The notes under the pieces are model-generated. The model did no database searches. It had not been told where the DNA came from and was given only the letters and a program-made list of their open reading frames with translations. Shown one piece after another: positions 36,976 to 45,856 of a stretch of DNA of 64,000 bases. Made by a program: the position numbers and the translations under genes. The stretch is from Falsiroseomonas stagni DSM 19981 (GTDB lineage: Bacteria; Pseudomonadota; Alphaproteobacteria; Acetobacterales; Acetobacteraceae): positions 474,202 through 538,201 of the forward strand of contig NZ_FOSQ01000001.1 in the NCBI RefSeq assembly GCF_900114315.1, in the 5' to 3' direction. Positions within the stretch are counted from its first letter, which is position 1. Every line of letters starts with the position of its first letter.

Positions 36976-37953
36976 ATGAAAATCTGTGTGTTTGGCGCCG
37001 GCGCGATCGGCGGGCTGATGGCGGCGAAGCTCGCCGCCCGCGGGGATCACGAGGTCACGGTGATTGCCCGTGGCCCGCATCTGGCCGCCATGCAGCAGAA
37101 GGGCCTGGTGCTGCGGAGCGAGGGCACGGAGATCACCGTGCCCGTCCGCGCCGTCGCGACCGCCGAGGAAGCGGGCGTGCAGGACTATGTCGTCGTCACG
37201 CTCAAGGCCCATTCGCTGCCGGGGGCGGCCAGGCAGATGCAGCCGCTGCTGGGGCCGGAGACGGCCATCGTCTCCGCGGTGAATGGCATTCCCTGGTGGT
37301 ATTTCCATAAGCTCGCGGGCCCGCATGAGGGGCGGCGGGTGGAGAGCGTCGATCCCGGCGGCGTCGTCAGTGACTTGCTGGCGCCGTCGCGGGCCATCGG
37401 CGCCATCGTCTATCCGGCGGCCGAGGTGCCGGAACCCGGGGTCATCGAGCACACCTATGGCGACCGCTTCACCCTCGGCGAACCCGACGGCAGCCGCAGC
37501 CCGCGCGTCAGCGCGCTGAGCGAGGCGCTGATCGCGGCCGGGCTGAAGGCGCCGGTGCGCCCCAAGATCCGGGACGAGCTCTGGGTCAAGCTCTGGGGCA
37601 ACATGGCCTTCAACCCGATCAGCGCGCTGACGGGCGTGACGCTGGACGTGCTGATCGGCGATCCCGGCCAGCGCGGCGTGGCGCGGGCGATGATGCTGGA
37701 AGGCCAGGCGGTGGCGGAGAAGCTCGGCGTGCGCTTCGCGATCGACGTGGACAAGCGCATCGCCGGCGGCGCGGAAGTGGGCGCTCACAAGACCTCCATG
37801 CTGCAGGATCTGGAACGGGGCCGGCCGATGGAGATCGATGCGCTGCTCGGCGCCGTGGTGGAACTGGCGGCGCTGGTGGAGGTGCCGGTGCCGATTTGCG
37901 ACACGGTGCTGGCGCTGGTGCGGGCCAGGGCGCGGGTGGCAGGCTGCTATTGA
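36976..37953 (+). CDS. 2-dehydropantoate 2-reductase family protein
   Basis: A 325-residue NADPH-dependent reductase of the ApbA/PanE family. The start MKICVFGAGAIGGLMAAKLA is the Rossmann motif and LWVKLWGNMAFNPISAL contains the catalytic Lys and Asn. A second, less similar member lies at 44870-45856. Either could make pantoate for CoA synthesis, so the panE symbol is withheld. The ATG at 36976 follows the synthetase gene by 58 bp. Confidence 0.88.
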   Translation: MKICVFGAGAIGGLMAAKLAARGDHEVTVIARGPHLAAMQQKGLVLRSEGTEITVPVRAVATAEEAGVQDYVVVTLKAHSLPGAARQMQPLLGPETAIVSAVNGIPWWYFHKLAGPHEGRRVESVDPGGVVSDLLAPSRAIGAIVYPAAEVPEPGVIEHTYGDRFTLGEPDGSRSPRVSALSEALIAAGLKAPVRPKIRDELWVKLWGNMAFNPISALTGVTLDVLIGDPGQRGVARAMMLEGQAVAEKLGVRFAIDVDKRIAGGAEVGAHKTSMLQDLERGRPMEIDALLGAVVELAALVEVPVPICDTVLALVRARARVAGCY

Positions 37954-38070
37954 ACGGGTAGGCCCGGCGGATCATCCGCCGGGCTTCTGATCATCATCAC
38001 CATCGGCTGATGGCCGATTGCCACGCTGGAACGTTAGAGCTCCCGACCGCAACCCAATGGGAGCTGCCCG

Positions 38071-38688
38071 ATGACCCGTGTGCTCGTGCTCTACTATTCC
38101 GCCTATGGCCACATCGAGACCATGGCGCAGGCCGTGGCCGAAGGTGCCCGCGCCGCCGGCGCCGAGGTGGACATCAAGCGCGTGCCGGAACTGGTGCCGG
38201 AGGATGTCGCGCGGAAATCCTACTACAAGATGGACCAGGCCGCGCCGGTGGCGACGGTGGACGACCTGCCGAACTATGACGCCATCATCTTCGGCAGCGG
38301 CACGCGCTATGGCAGCGTCACGTCCCAGATGCGGAACTTCATCGACCAGACCGGCGGTCTCTGGGCCAAGGGCGCGCTGAACGGGAAGGTGGGGTCGGTG
38401 TTCACCTCCTCCGCCACGCAGCATGGCGGGCAGGAGAGCACGATCCTGACCTTCCTGCCGACGCTGATGCATCTCGGCCTGATCATCGTGGGCCTGCCCT
38501 ATGCCTTCCAGGGGCAGATGGGCGTGGGCGAGGTGAAGGGCGGCAGCCCCTATGGCGCCTCCACCATCACGGATGGCGATGGCAGCCGGCAGCCTTCCGC
38601 GGTGGAGCTGGATGGCGCGCGCTTCCAGGGCAACTACGTCGCCAAGGTGGCTGCGGCGGTGAAGGCGGGCGGGAACCTGTTCGGGTGA
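38071..38688 (+). CDS. wrbA: NAD(P)H:quinone oxidoreductase WrbA
   Basis: A 205-residue flavodoxin-like protein that reduces quinones by two electrons and protects from redox cycling. The FMN phosphate loop is [13 protein letters not shown] and the FMN ring region [31 protein letters not shown] and [19 protein letters not shown] are WrbA hallmarks. Length is standard. Confidence 0.95.
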   Translation: MTRVLVLYYSAYGHIETMAQAVAEGARAAGAEVDIKRVPELVPEDVARKSYYKMDQAAPVATVDDLPNYDAIIFGSGTRYGSVTSQMRNFIDQTGGLWAKGALNGKVGSVFTSSATQHGGQESTILTFLPTLMHLGLIIVGLPYAFQGQMGVGEVKGGSPYGASTITDGDGSRQPSAVELDGARFQGNYVAKVAAAVKAGGNLFG

Positions 38689-38691
38689 TTG

Positions 38692-38746
38692 CAGGGGGAG
38701 CGCTGCTCCCCCTGCACCCCCTCGCCAGGGTCCAACCGGACCCTGG
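38692..38746. terminator. Paired-hairpin intergenic module 4 (convergent gap)
   Basis: Hairpin one is a 10-bp stem CAGGGGGAGC / GCTCCCCCTG around GCT (38692-38714). Hairpin two is CCAGGGTCC / GGACCCTGG around AACC (38725-38746). It lies between wrbA and the convergent FAH-family gene. The second stem is identical to one in module 3. Confidence 0.65.
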
Positions 38747-38759
38747 ACCGGGAGGCTTG

Positions 38760-39530
38760 TCAGCCGCCGAACAGGTTGCGCAGCGTGCCGATGCCCTCGA
38801 TCGTGACCTCGACGGTCATGCCGGGGCGCATCGGCAGCGCGCCGACGCTCGTGCCGCAGGCGATCAGGTCGCCGGGTTCCAGCGTGATGTCCCGTGACAG
38901 CAGGGAGACGATGCGCGCCGGCGGGAGGATCATGTCCGACGTCGGATAGTCCTGGCGCACGCGGCCATTCAGGGAAACCTTCACGCGCAGCGCTGACCAG
39001 TCGAGCCCCGTGGCGATGGCGGGGCCGACCGGGCCGAAGCTGTCGGCACCCTTGGCGCGCGCCCATTGCGGGAAGGACGGATCGGCCGTCAGCGTATCCA
39101 GCGCCGTCACGTCATTCACGCAGGTCAGGCCGAAGATGGCGGCGGCGGCTTCCTCCTCCGTCGCGTTGGAGACGCGCTTGCCGATCACCAGGCCGAGTTC
39201 GCCTTCATAGATGACGCGGCCGGTGTAGCCGGGTGGCGGCGCGATGGTGGCGTCGGGGCCGACGATGCTGCGGGGCGACTTCAGGAAGAACAGCGGCGAT
39301 TCGGGGTGGGAAAGCCCCTGCTTCGTCGCGGCCTCGGCGAAATTGTTCCAGAGGCCGATGAAGATCGTGGGGCGGATTGGGGGCAGCAGCGTCGCCTCCG
39401 CCAGCGGGAAGGGCGCGCCTTCGGGCGCGGCGGTGGCGAAGAGGTCGCCGGTGTGGGGCTGGATGGCATCGCCCTCCAGCGTGCCGAAGCCTTCCATCCC
39501 GTTGCGCGCGTAGCGGACCCAGAGCGTCAT
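38760..39530 (-). CDS. Fumarylacetoacetate hydrolase family protein
   Basis: A 256-residue protein with the FAH fold. FFLKSPRSIVGPDATI and the metal ligands in RVIYEGELGLVIGK (ExE) are seen, followed by GLTCVNDVTALD and the WARAKGADSFGPVGP signature. Such enzymes hydrolyse or decarboxylate acylpyruvates and 2-oxo-hept-3-ene-dioate in aromatic catabolism. The MFS gene is next upstream on the same strand, 28 bp away, so it may import the substrate. Confidence 0.88.
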   Translation of the reverse strand: MTLWVRYARNGMEGFGTLEGDAIQPHTGDLFATAAPEGAPFPLAEATLLPPIRPTIFIGLWNNFAEAATKQGLSHPESPLFFLKSPRSIVGPDATIAPPPGYTGRVIYEGELGLVIGKRVSNATEEEAAAAIFGLTCVNDVTALDTLTADPSFPQWARAKGADSFGPVGPAIATGLDWSALRVKVSLNGRVRQDYPTSDMILPPARIVSLLSRDITLEPGDLIACGTSVGALPMRPGMTVEVTIEGIGTLRNLFGG

Positions 39531-39558
39531 CGCCGTTTCTCCCGTGTGCCGCGAAGCT

Positions 39559-40776
39559 CTACCCGCGGCGGATGGCGCGCCGCAACAGCAGCGCCGCCCC
39601 CAGCCCCACCACGCCGAGCTGCCCCGCCGCGACCAGGAAGGCCAGCGTCCAGCTTCCCGTCAGCGACACCATCAGCGCGAAGAAGACGGGGGCGGCGAGA
39701 TAGCCGAGGAAGGTGAAGAGCGTGGAGCCGGATGTCGCGGCAGCGACCTGCGCGGGCTGCACCAGGCGCGCGACTTCCGACATGTAGATGCCGTTCCAAC
39801 TCGCCGCCACGAAGCCCGCCAGGCCCGACAGCGTGTAGATCAGCCAGGGCGCGGCATCGCCCGGCATCAGCGCGAAGGCGATGCCGGCGGCACAGGCCAC
39901 ACCCGCCTGTACCAGCAGGTTCAGGGAGGGCTGGCCCGTGCGGTCTGCCAGCCAGCCCAGCAGGATGCGCGCCACCACACCCGCGCCCTGCATGCAGGCG
40001 AAGGCCGTGCCCGCCTGCACCAGGCCGATGCCGTGGTCCAGCGTCAGCCAGGTGACGGTGAAGGTGAAGAGGCAGCCCTGCAGCGTCGCGAAGCTCATCG
40101 CCAGCACGGTCAGCGGCGGCAGGGCGCGATGCAGGCCGAGTGCGGCGATCGGCGCCAGCCAGGTGGAACGGCGGAACAGCGTGAGCAGCGTGATGCGCTG
40201 GGTCGGATCGCGTTCGACATCGAGCGTGCGTTCCAGCGGCTGGATAATGGCGGCGGCCAGCAGCGCGACGGCGATGGTCGCCAGCAGCGCCGTCACCCAG
40301 CCGAAATGCGCGGCGAGCGGCGCGGTAGCGAGGCCCGCCAGCGCGCCACCCAGCGGTGCGCCTGCCTGCTTGACGGAGAAGATCAGCGTGCGGTGGCCGG
40401 GCGGCGCCGTCGCCGCCAGGATGCGGCTGCCCGCGGGTGGCGAAGGTCCGTAGCCGATGCCGAGCAGCAGGGAGGCCAGCACCAGCGCCGGTGCCGATCC
40501 CGTGGCTGCCACCAGCATGGCGATCGCCGACATCGCAGCGCCGGCCTGCAAGGTGCGCACCGGGCCGAAGCGCGCCAGGAAGGGCCCGCCCAGCAGCAGG
40601 AACAGTACGGTGCCGAGTGCCACCAGCGCAGCGAGATTGCCGATCGCCTCCGGCGCCAGCCCCGCGCTGGCGGTGATCAGCGGCGCGACGACCGGCAGCG
40701 ATTGCGTGAGGAAGGAGGCGACGGTCTGCATCAGCAGCGTTGCCGACAGCGCCGCGACCCAGGCGGGGATGCCCAT
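39559..40776 (-). CDS. Major facilitator superfamily transporter
   Basis: A 405-residue membrane protein with twelve predicted helices. The interhelical GPFLARFGPVRTLQAG and GWLADRTGQPSLN loops are MFS motif A-like. It probably forms a transport-catabolism pair with the FAH-family gene downstream. The substrate is unknown. It is divergent from the deacetylase/imidase-like operon. Confidence 0.82.
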   Translation of the reverse strand: MGIPAWVAALSATLLMQTVASFLTQSLPVVAPLITASAGLAPEAIGNLAALVALGTVLFLLLGGPFLARFGPVRTLQAGAAMSAIAMLVAATGSAPALVLASLLLGIGYGPSPPAGSRILAATAPPGHRTLIFSVKQAGAPLGGALAGLATAPLAAHFGWVTALLATIAVALLAAAIIQPLERTLDVERDPTQRITLLTLFRRSTWLAPIAALGLHRALPPLTVLAMSFATLQGCLFTFTVTWLTLDHGIGLVQAGTAFACMQGAGVVARILLGWLADRTGQPSLNLLVQAGVACAAGIAFALMPGDAAPWLIYTLSGLAGFVAASWNGIYMSEVARLVQPAQVAAATSGSTLFTFLGYLAAPVFFALMVSLTGSWTLAFLVAAGQLGVVGLGAALLLRRAIRRG

Positions 40777-40900
40777 CAGGCAAGGCCGCCGTGTTGCGGG
40801 GGCAACGCCTTGCGGCGGGGGGGAGCGGCGTTCATGCTGCCCACGATAGTCACGTCATGCGTGCGGCGCGAAGACCCCGCCGCGCGCGCGGGAGTCCTCC

Positions 40901-41743
40901 ATGCCGCGCCACATTGCCTGCCTCTCCTTCGATTTCGACACCTGGTCGGGCTTCGCATCCCGCGGCATGACGACGCCGACGCCGGTATCGCGCGGCGAAT
41001 TCGGCGTGGTGGGCGCGGGGCGGATCCTGGACCTGCTGGGCAGCCGCGGTATCAAGGCGAGCTGGTATGTGCCGGGTGTCGTCATCAAGACCTATCCGCA
41101 GGCCTGCGAGCGCATCCTGCGCGAAGGACATGAGATCGGCCATCATGGCTGGAGCCATGTGCCGCCCGCCGCGCTGGAGGCGACGAAGGAGGCCGATGAA
41201 TTCGCGCTGGCGGTGGAGGCGATCAAGCAGCTGCAGGGCAAGGGGCCGGTGGGCTATCGCTCGCCCTCCTGGGACCTCAGTGACCGCACCATCGACCTGA
41301 TCCGCGAGCATGGCTGCCAGTACGACAGCAGCATGATGGGGCATGACTGCCAGCCCTATTTCGCGCGGCGCGGCGATGTCTGCGTCGCGGACGCACCGCT
41401 GCAATTCGGGGAGGTGACGGATCTGGTGGAGATCCCGATCTCCTGGTCGCTGGACGACCACCCGCATTTCGAATTCTTCCGCGTCGGCGGCGCGGTGATG
41501 CCGGGGCTGGCGAATGCGAATGCGGTGCTGGAGAATTGGCTGGCGGATTTCGAATACATGACCCGCACGAATGAATGGGGGATGCTGGTCTTCACCTTCC
41601 ACCCCTACGTCATCGGCCGCGGGCATCGGATGATGATGCTGGAGAAGTTGATCGACGGCGTCACGAAGATGGGCGCGGAGTTCCGCACGCTGGAACAGGT
41701 GCAGCAGGAATATCGGGATCGTGTGAAGGCGGGGATCGCGTGA
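40901..41743 (+). CDS. Polysaccharide deacetylase / cyclic imidase-like protein (PuuE type)
   Basis: A 280-residue NodB-homology protein. SFDFDTWSG carries the metal Asp and HEIGHHGWSH the two His ligands. YRSPSWDLS and VFTFHPYVIGRGHRM follow. The sequence lacks a signal peptide and resembles the cytoplasmic PuuE allantoinase / cyclic imide hydrolase group at least as much as true sugar deacetylases. Its operon of catabolic genes favours a small-molecule amide substrate. It overlaps the next gene by 1 bp (TGATG). Confidence 0.82.
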   Translation: MPRHIACLSFDFDTWSGFASRGMTTPTPVSRGEFGVVGAGRILDLLGSRGIKASWYVPGVVIKTYPQACERILREGHEIGHHGWSHVPPAALEATKEADEFALAVEAIKQLQGKGPVGYRSPSWDLSDRTIDLIREHGCQYDSSMMGHDCQPYFARRGDVCVADAPLQFGEVTDLVEIPISWSLDDHPHFEFFRVGGAVMPGLANANAVLENWLADFEYMTRTNEWGMLVFTFHPYVIGRGHRMMMLEKLIDGVTKMGAEFRTLEQVQQEYRDRVKAGIA

Positions 41744-42522
41744 TGCTGGCGGGGAAGGTTGCCTTCATCTCCGGCGGTGGCGGCGGGATCGGCAGCGCGG
41801 CCGCGCGGGCCTTCGCGCAGGCGGGGGCGGCGGTGGTGGTCGCGGATGTGATGGCGGACCGCGCGGAGGCGGCGGCGCGGTCCGTGACCGAGGCCGGCGG
41901 CCAGGCGCTGGCCGTGACGATGGATGTGACGAGCGACGATAGCGTCGCGGCCGGGGTGGCGGCGGCGGTGGCGCGCTTCGGGCGGATCGATTTCCTGTAC
42001 AACACCGCCGGTGGCACGGACCCCGCGGACGGGCCGGTGACGGAAGTGCCGCTGGAGGCCTTCGACCGCACGATCAACCTCGATCTGCGCGGCACCTTCC
42101 TGTGCTGCCGCCATGCCATCCCGCACATCATCGCCGCCGGCGGCGGCGCGGTGATCAACATGTCCTCCGGCGCCGCGCTGCGGGGCGCCAACCCCGCGCA
42201 TTGCTACAGCGCCGCCAAGGGCGCGATCCTGTCGCTGACACGCGCGCTGGCGGGGCATTACGCGAAGCAAGGCGTGCGGGTGAACTGCATCGCATCGGGC
42301 CGCGTGATGACGGAACGCGTCATCCGCACCTTCGGCACGCTGGAAGAAGCGGCGGTGCCGGGGCGCGATCCGCAGGACCCCGTGAACCGCATGAAGGAAT
42401 ATCCCTTCTGGATCGGCGATCCCGAGCATATCGCGGCGACGGCGGTGTTCCTGGCCAGCGACGCCGCGCGGATGATCACGGGTGCCACCATTCCCGCCGA
42501 TGGCGGGCGATCGGCCTATTGA
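41743..42522 (+). CDS. Short-chain dehydrogenase/reductase
   Basis: A 259-residue SDR. The cofactor motif SGGGGGIGSAAARAF is at residues 9-23, followed by NTAGGTDP (in place of NNAG), INMSSGAALRG (Ser) and YSAAKGAILSLTRAL (Tyr, Lys). The end GATIPADGGRSAY is classical. The start overlaps the stop of the deacetylase-like gene, indicating translational coupling. The substrate is unknown. Confidence 0.9.
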   Translation: MLAGKVAFISGGGGGIGSAAARAFAQAGAAVVVADVMADRAEAAARSVTEAGGQALAVTMDVTSDDSVAAGVAAAVARFGRIDFLYNTAGGTDPADGPVTEVPLEAFDRTINLDLRGTFLCCRHAIPHIIAAGGGAVINMSSGAALRGANPAHCYSAAKGAILSLTRALAGHYAKQGVRVNCIASGRVMTERVIRTFGTLEEAAVPGRDPQDPVNRMKEYPFWIGDPEHIAATAVFLASDAARMITGATIPADGGRSAY

Positions 42523-42523
42523 G

Positions 42524-43342
42524 ATGACGGAACGCGCCCACTTCACCACCAGCGACGGCGAACGCATCGCCTACTACATCGACGATTTCACCGATCCCTG
42601 GCGCAAGCCGCCCGTGATGCTGCTGCTGCACTCCGCCATGGGCAATTCGCAGCGCTTCTATTCCTGGGCGCCGGGCCTGGCGCGGCATTTCCGGCTGGTG
42701 CGGATGGACCTGCGCGGGCATGGCGCCTCCTCCGTTCCTGCTGCCGACAAGCCTTTCGACATGGCCCGGCTGGTGGCCGATGTGACGGAGCTGATGACGC
42801 TGCTCGGCCTCGATGTCGCGCATGTCACGGGCAATTCGGCCGGCGGCTATGTCGCGCAGAATCTGGCGCTGCAATATCCGGAGAAGGTGCGGAGCCTGGC
42901 GCTGGTGGGATCGACGCCGGGCCTCAGCCCCAGCGCGCGCGGCTGGCTGACGCGGATCGCGGAGGAGGGGCTGACACCCTTCCTGACGAAGACCATCGCC
43001 ATGCGCTTCGACCTGGCGACGAGTGACCCTGGCCTGGTCGAATGGTTCCTGAAGCAGACGGCGGAGAATGATGCTGGCTTCCTCGCCCGCTTCATCGGCT
43101 ACAACACGACGCAGGATTGGAGCGGCGAGCTGCACCGCATCGCCTGCCCCACGCTGGTGATCTTCCCGGGTGGGGAGACGGTGGGGGAGGCGAATGTCTA
43201 TGACCTCATGCGCGATCGCATCCCCGATGTGCGCATGGCGGAATATGAACACATGCCGCACAACATCGCGGACATGATGCCCGACCGCTGCGTCGCTGAC
43301 ATCCTTCAGTTCCACCGCGACCGATTCGGTTATCCCGCTTGA
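42524..43342 (+). CDS. Alpha/beta hydrolase
   Basis: A 272-residue hydrolase. The nucleophile Ser is in HVTGNSAGGYVAQNLA, the His in EYEHMPHNIADM and the oxyanion loop in LLLHSAMGNS. It shares an N-terminal pattern (DDFTDPWR, then LHxAMG, then LRGHG) with the hydrolase at 45853-46668, so the two are paralogues. It starts 1 bp after the SDR gene. It may cleave a C-C or ester bond in the same pathway. Confidence 0.9.
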   Translation: MTERAHFTTSDGERIAYYIDDFTDPWRKPPVMLLLHSAMGNSQRFYSWAPGLARHFRLVRMDLRGHGASSVPAADKPFDMARLVADVTELMTLLGLDVAHVTGNSAGGYVAQNLALQYPEKVRSLALVGSTPGLSPSARGWLTRIAEEGLTPFLTKTIAMRFDLATSDPGLVEWFLKQTAENDAGFLARFIGYNTTQDWSGELHRIACPTLVIFPGGETVGEANVYDLMRDRIPDVRMAEYEHMPHNIADMMPDRCVADILQFHRDRFGYPA

Positions 43343-43353
43343 GGAGCAACGCC

Positions 43354-43917
43354 ATGCGACTGCCGGATGCCGATCCCGCGCAATCCCCCGAACTCGCCGC
43401 GGCCTATGAAGAATTCCTCCGCACGAGGGGCATCGTCTCCAACGTCATGAAGTCCTTCGCCCATGCGCCGGCGGGGCTTTCGGCGATCGTCGATCTCGGC
43501 AGCTATTGCCGCTACGGCACCGACCTGACGGAGAAGCAGAAGGAGCTGGTGATCCTCATCACCGGCCGCGGCGTCGCCTATGCCTGGCATCACCACGCGC
43601 CGCTCGGCCTCAAGGCGGGGCTGAGCGAGGCGCAGTTGCAGGCGCTGCGTGATGGCCAGGTGCCGGACGGGCTGGAGGAGGCGGAGAGCGCGCTCTCCGC
43701 CTATGTCTTCGCCTATGCCGCGCTGAAGGGCGTGCCGGCCGCGATCTTCGCGCGGATGCAGGCGGCGTTCTCGCCCCGGCAGATCACGGATGTGAACATC
43801 ACAGCGGGCTACTACCTCTGCCTCGCCTCCTCCATCATCGCGATGGAGGTGCAGCCGGATGCGCCGCAGGTGCTGGACGCCGCCACGAGTTTCCACGCCA
43901 CCGCCGAGAGGGCCTGA
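43354..43917 (+). CDS. Carboxymuconolactone decarboxylase family protein
   Basis: A 187-residue helical protein of the CMD/AhpD superfamily. LTEKQKELVILITGRGVAYAWHHHAPLGLKAGLS is where AhpD has CxxCxxxH, but the Cys pair is replaced by WHHH. It is therefore not a thiol peroxidase and is more likely a decarboxylase-like enzyme. The ATG at 43354 has GAGGAG upstream. It is 11 bp after the hydrolase gene. Confidence 0.85.
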   Translation: MRLPDADPAQSPELAAAYEEFLRTRGIVSNVMKSFAHAPAGLSAIVDLGSYCRYGTDLTEKQKELVILITGRGVAYAWHHHAPLGLKAGLSEAQLQALRDGQVPDGLEEAESALSAYVFAYAALKGVPAAIFARMQAAFSPRQITDVNITAGYYLCLASSIIAMEVQPDAPQVLDAATSFHATAERA

Positions 43918-43920
43918 GCC

Positions 43921-44880
43921 ATGATCCGCCGCCGCACCCTGGCCCTGGCCGCGCTGGCCATGCCGTCCCTGGCTTCCGCGCAGGATCGCTGGCCGCGCCG
44001 GCCCATCACGATGATCGTCGCCTATCCCGCGGGGGGTGCGAACGACATCGTCGCGCGATCGGTGGCGGAGCCGATGCGGGCGGTGCTGGGCCAGCCGCTG
44101 GTGATCGAGAACAGGGGCGGCGCGGCGGGCACGCTGGGCGCGGGGCAGGCGGCGCGGGCGCTGGCGGATGGCTACACGCTGTTCATGGCGGCGGGCGCGC
44201 ACACGCTGGCGCCGGCGCTGATGCGCAACCTCACCTACGACATCGCCGCGGATTTCCGCCCCATCAGCCGCGTCGCGGCATCGAGCTTCATGCTGGTGAC
44301 GCGCCCCGATCTGCCGGCGACCGATGTCCCCTCCCTCATTGCCCTGCTGCGGGCGGCGCCGGGGCGCTACAACTTCGCCTCCTCCGGCGCCGGCGCGCCG
44401 CCGCATCTGGCGGCCGTGCTGTTCCAGGAGATGACGGGCACGCGCATGGAACACGTGCCCTATGCCGGCGACACGCCCGCGCTGACCGACCTGGCGGCGG
44501 GGCATGTGGACCTCGGCTTCATGTCGCTCTCCGCCGTGAAGGCGCTGGTGGATGCGGGGCGGTTGAAGGCGCTGGCGGTGACGGACCCCGCGCGCAACCC
44601 GATCTACCCGGCCATCCCCACCGTCGCGGAAGCCGGGCTGGCGGGCTACGAGATCGGCACCTGGTGGGGGCTGGTGGCGCCCAGGGGCACGCCGGATGAG
44701 GTGATCGCGCGCACCAATGCCGCCGTGGTGCAGGCGCTGCGCGCGCCGGATGTGCTGGCGCGCTTCAGCGAACTCGGCATCACGCCGGTCGGCAGCACGC
44801 CGGAGGCATTCGGCACGCGCATCCGCGACGATGTGGAGCGCTTCGGCCGCATCGTGCGCAGTGCGGGGCTCAGCCCGTAA
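43921..44880 (+). CDS. Bug/TctC family solute-binding receptor
   Basis: A 319-residue periplasmic receptor. The signal peptide MIRRRTLALAALAMPSLASA is followed by QDRWPRRPITMIVAYPAGGA and QPLVIENRGGAAGTLGAGQ. It is the last gene of a five-gene operon starting at 40901, 3 bp after the CMD gene, so it should bind the operon substrate, probably a carboxylate. Its last 11 bp overlap the 3' end of the convergent reductase gene. Confidence 0.9.
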   Translation: MIRRRTLALAALAMPSLASAQDRWPRRPITMIVAYPAGGANDIVARSVAEPMRAVLGQPLVIENRGGAAGTLGAGQAARALADGYTLFMAAGAHTLAPALMRNLTYDIAADFRPISRVAASSFMLVTRPDLPATDVPSLIALLRAAPGRYNFASSGAGAPPHLAAVLFQEMTGTRMEHVPYAGDTPALTDLAAGHVDLGFMSLSAVKALVDAGRLKALAVTDPARNPIYPAIPTVAEAGLAGYEIGTWWGLVAPRGTPDEVIARTNAAVVQALRAPDVLARFSELGITPVGSTPEAFGTRIRDDVERFGRIVRSAGLSP

Positions 44881-45856
44881 GCGCTTCCAGCCGTTCGATG
44901 ACGCCCTGGTTGACCGGCGCGGCAAGCCCGTGCCTGTGTGCCTGTTCGACCACCGCGCCGTTGATCAGCGTCACCTCGGTGCGTCGGCCGCGCGCCAGAT
45001 CCTGCGCCATGCCGCTGGTGGCGGCGGGATCGACCTTCTTCCCGTAGGCCAGCAGCCCGGCATCCACCGCCGAGGCGGCGGCCGCATCGCCGCGGCCGGC
45101 CGCAATCCAGGTGGCGCCAGGGATGCCGCAGATCGTGTCCAGCGCAATGCTGGCCGCGTCCGCCACGGCCACGACTTCCAGCGCCACCGCCTGCATCTCC
45201 GCCCGCATCGGGGCCTCCGTGAACAGCGCGTGCAGGTTGGTGCGGCGAAGGGCGCAGAGCGGGGAGGTCATGGCGTTGAAGACCAGCTTGGTCCAGCGCG
45301 CGGCGGGCAGGTCATCCACCGCCTCCGCCGTGTCCACCTGGGCGAGGCGCTGCACCATCGCCGCGATGCGCGGCGTGGCGGGGCCGGTGACTTCGCCGAT
45401 GCGGAAGCTGGCCGGGCCGCCATCATGGCGGCGGCGGTAGCGGTGCAGGCGGCCGGGCGCGACCAGGTTCGCGAATAGACCCGTGACGATGCAGCCCATC
45501 ACGCGATCCGCGCCGATCCGCGCCGCCAGGTCGAGATCCGCCAGCGCGTTGAGCGTGACGAGGTAGGGCGCGGCGTGCTGGCCCTCCAGCGCCGCCACCA
45601 TCGCCGGCGAATCCGCCAGCTTGGTGCAGAGGATGACCAGGCTCGGCGCAACCGATGCGACCTCCGCAGGGCTGCCGATCATCGGCAGGTCGATGCGGAA
45701 ATGGCCGGAGGGTTCCTCCACCGCCAGACCCTGGGCACGGATCGCGTCGCAGTTCGGGGCCCAGGGCTCCAGCACCGCCACGGCCTCCCCCGCGCGCGCC
45801 AGGTGCGCGGCGATGTAGCCGCCGACCGCGCCGGCACCGACGACGAGGATGGTCAT
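44870..45856 (-). CDS. 2-dehydropantoate 2-reductase family protein
   Basis: A 328-residue ApbA/PanE-family protein. MTILVVGAGAVGGYIAAHL is the NADPH-binding start and ARWTKLVFNAMTSPLCAL contains the catalytic Lys and Asn. It overlaps the hydrolase gene upstream by 4 bp. The context (hydrolase plus Bug receptor) suggests reduction of a 2-oxo acid in catabolism instead of pantoate synthesis, but this is inference. Confidence 0.87.
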   Translation of the reverse strand: MTILVVGAGAVGGYIAAHLARAGEAVAVLEPWAPNCDAIRAQGLAVEEPSGHFRIDLPMIGSPAEVASVAPSLVILCTKLADSPAMVAALEGQHAAPYLVTLNALADLDLAARIGADRVMGCIVTGLFANLVAPGRLHRYRRRHDGGPASFRIGEVTGPATPRIAAMVQRLAQVDTAEAVDDLPAARWTKLVFNAMTSPLCALRRTNLHALFTEAPMRAEMQAVALEVVAVADAASIALDTICGIPGATWIAAGRGDAAAASAVDAGLLAYGKKVDPAATSGMAQDLARGRRTEVTLINGAVVEQAHRHGLAAPVNQGVIERLEALTG

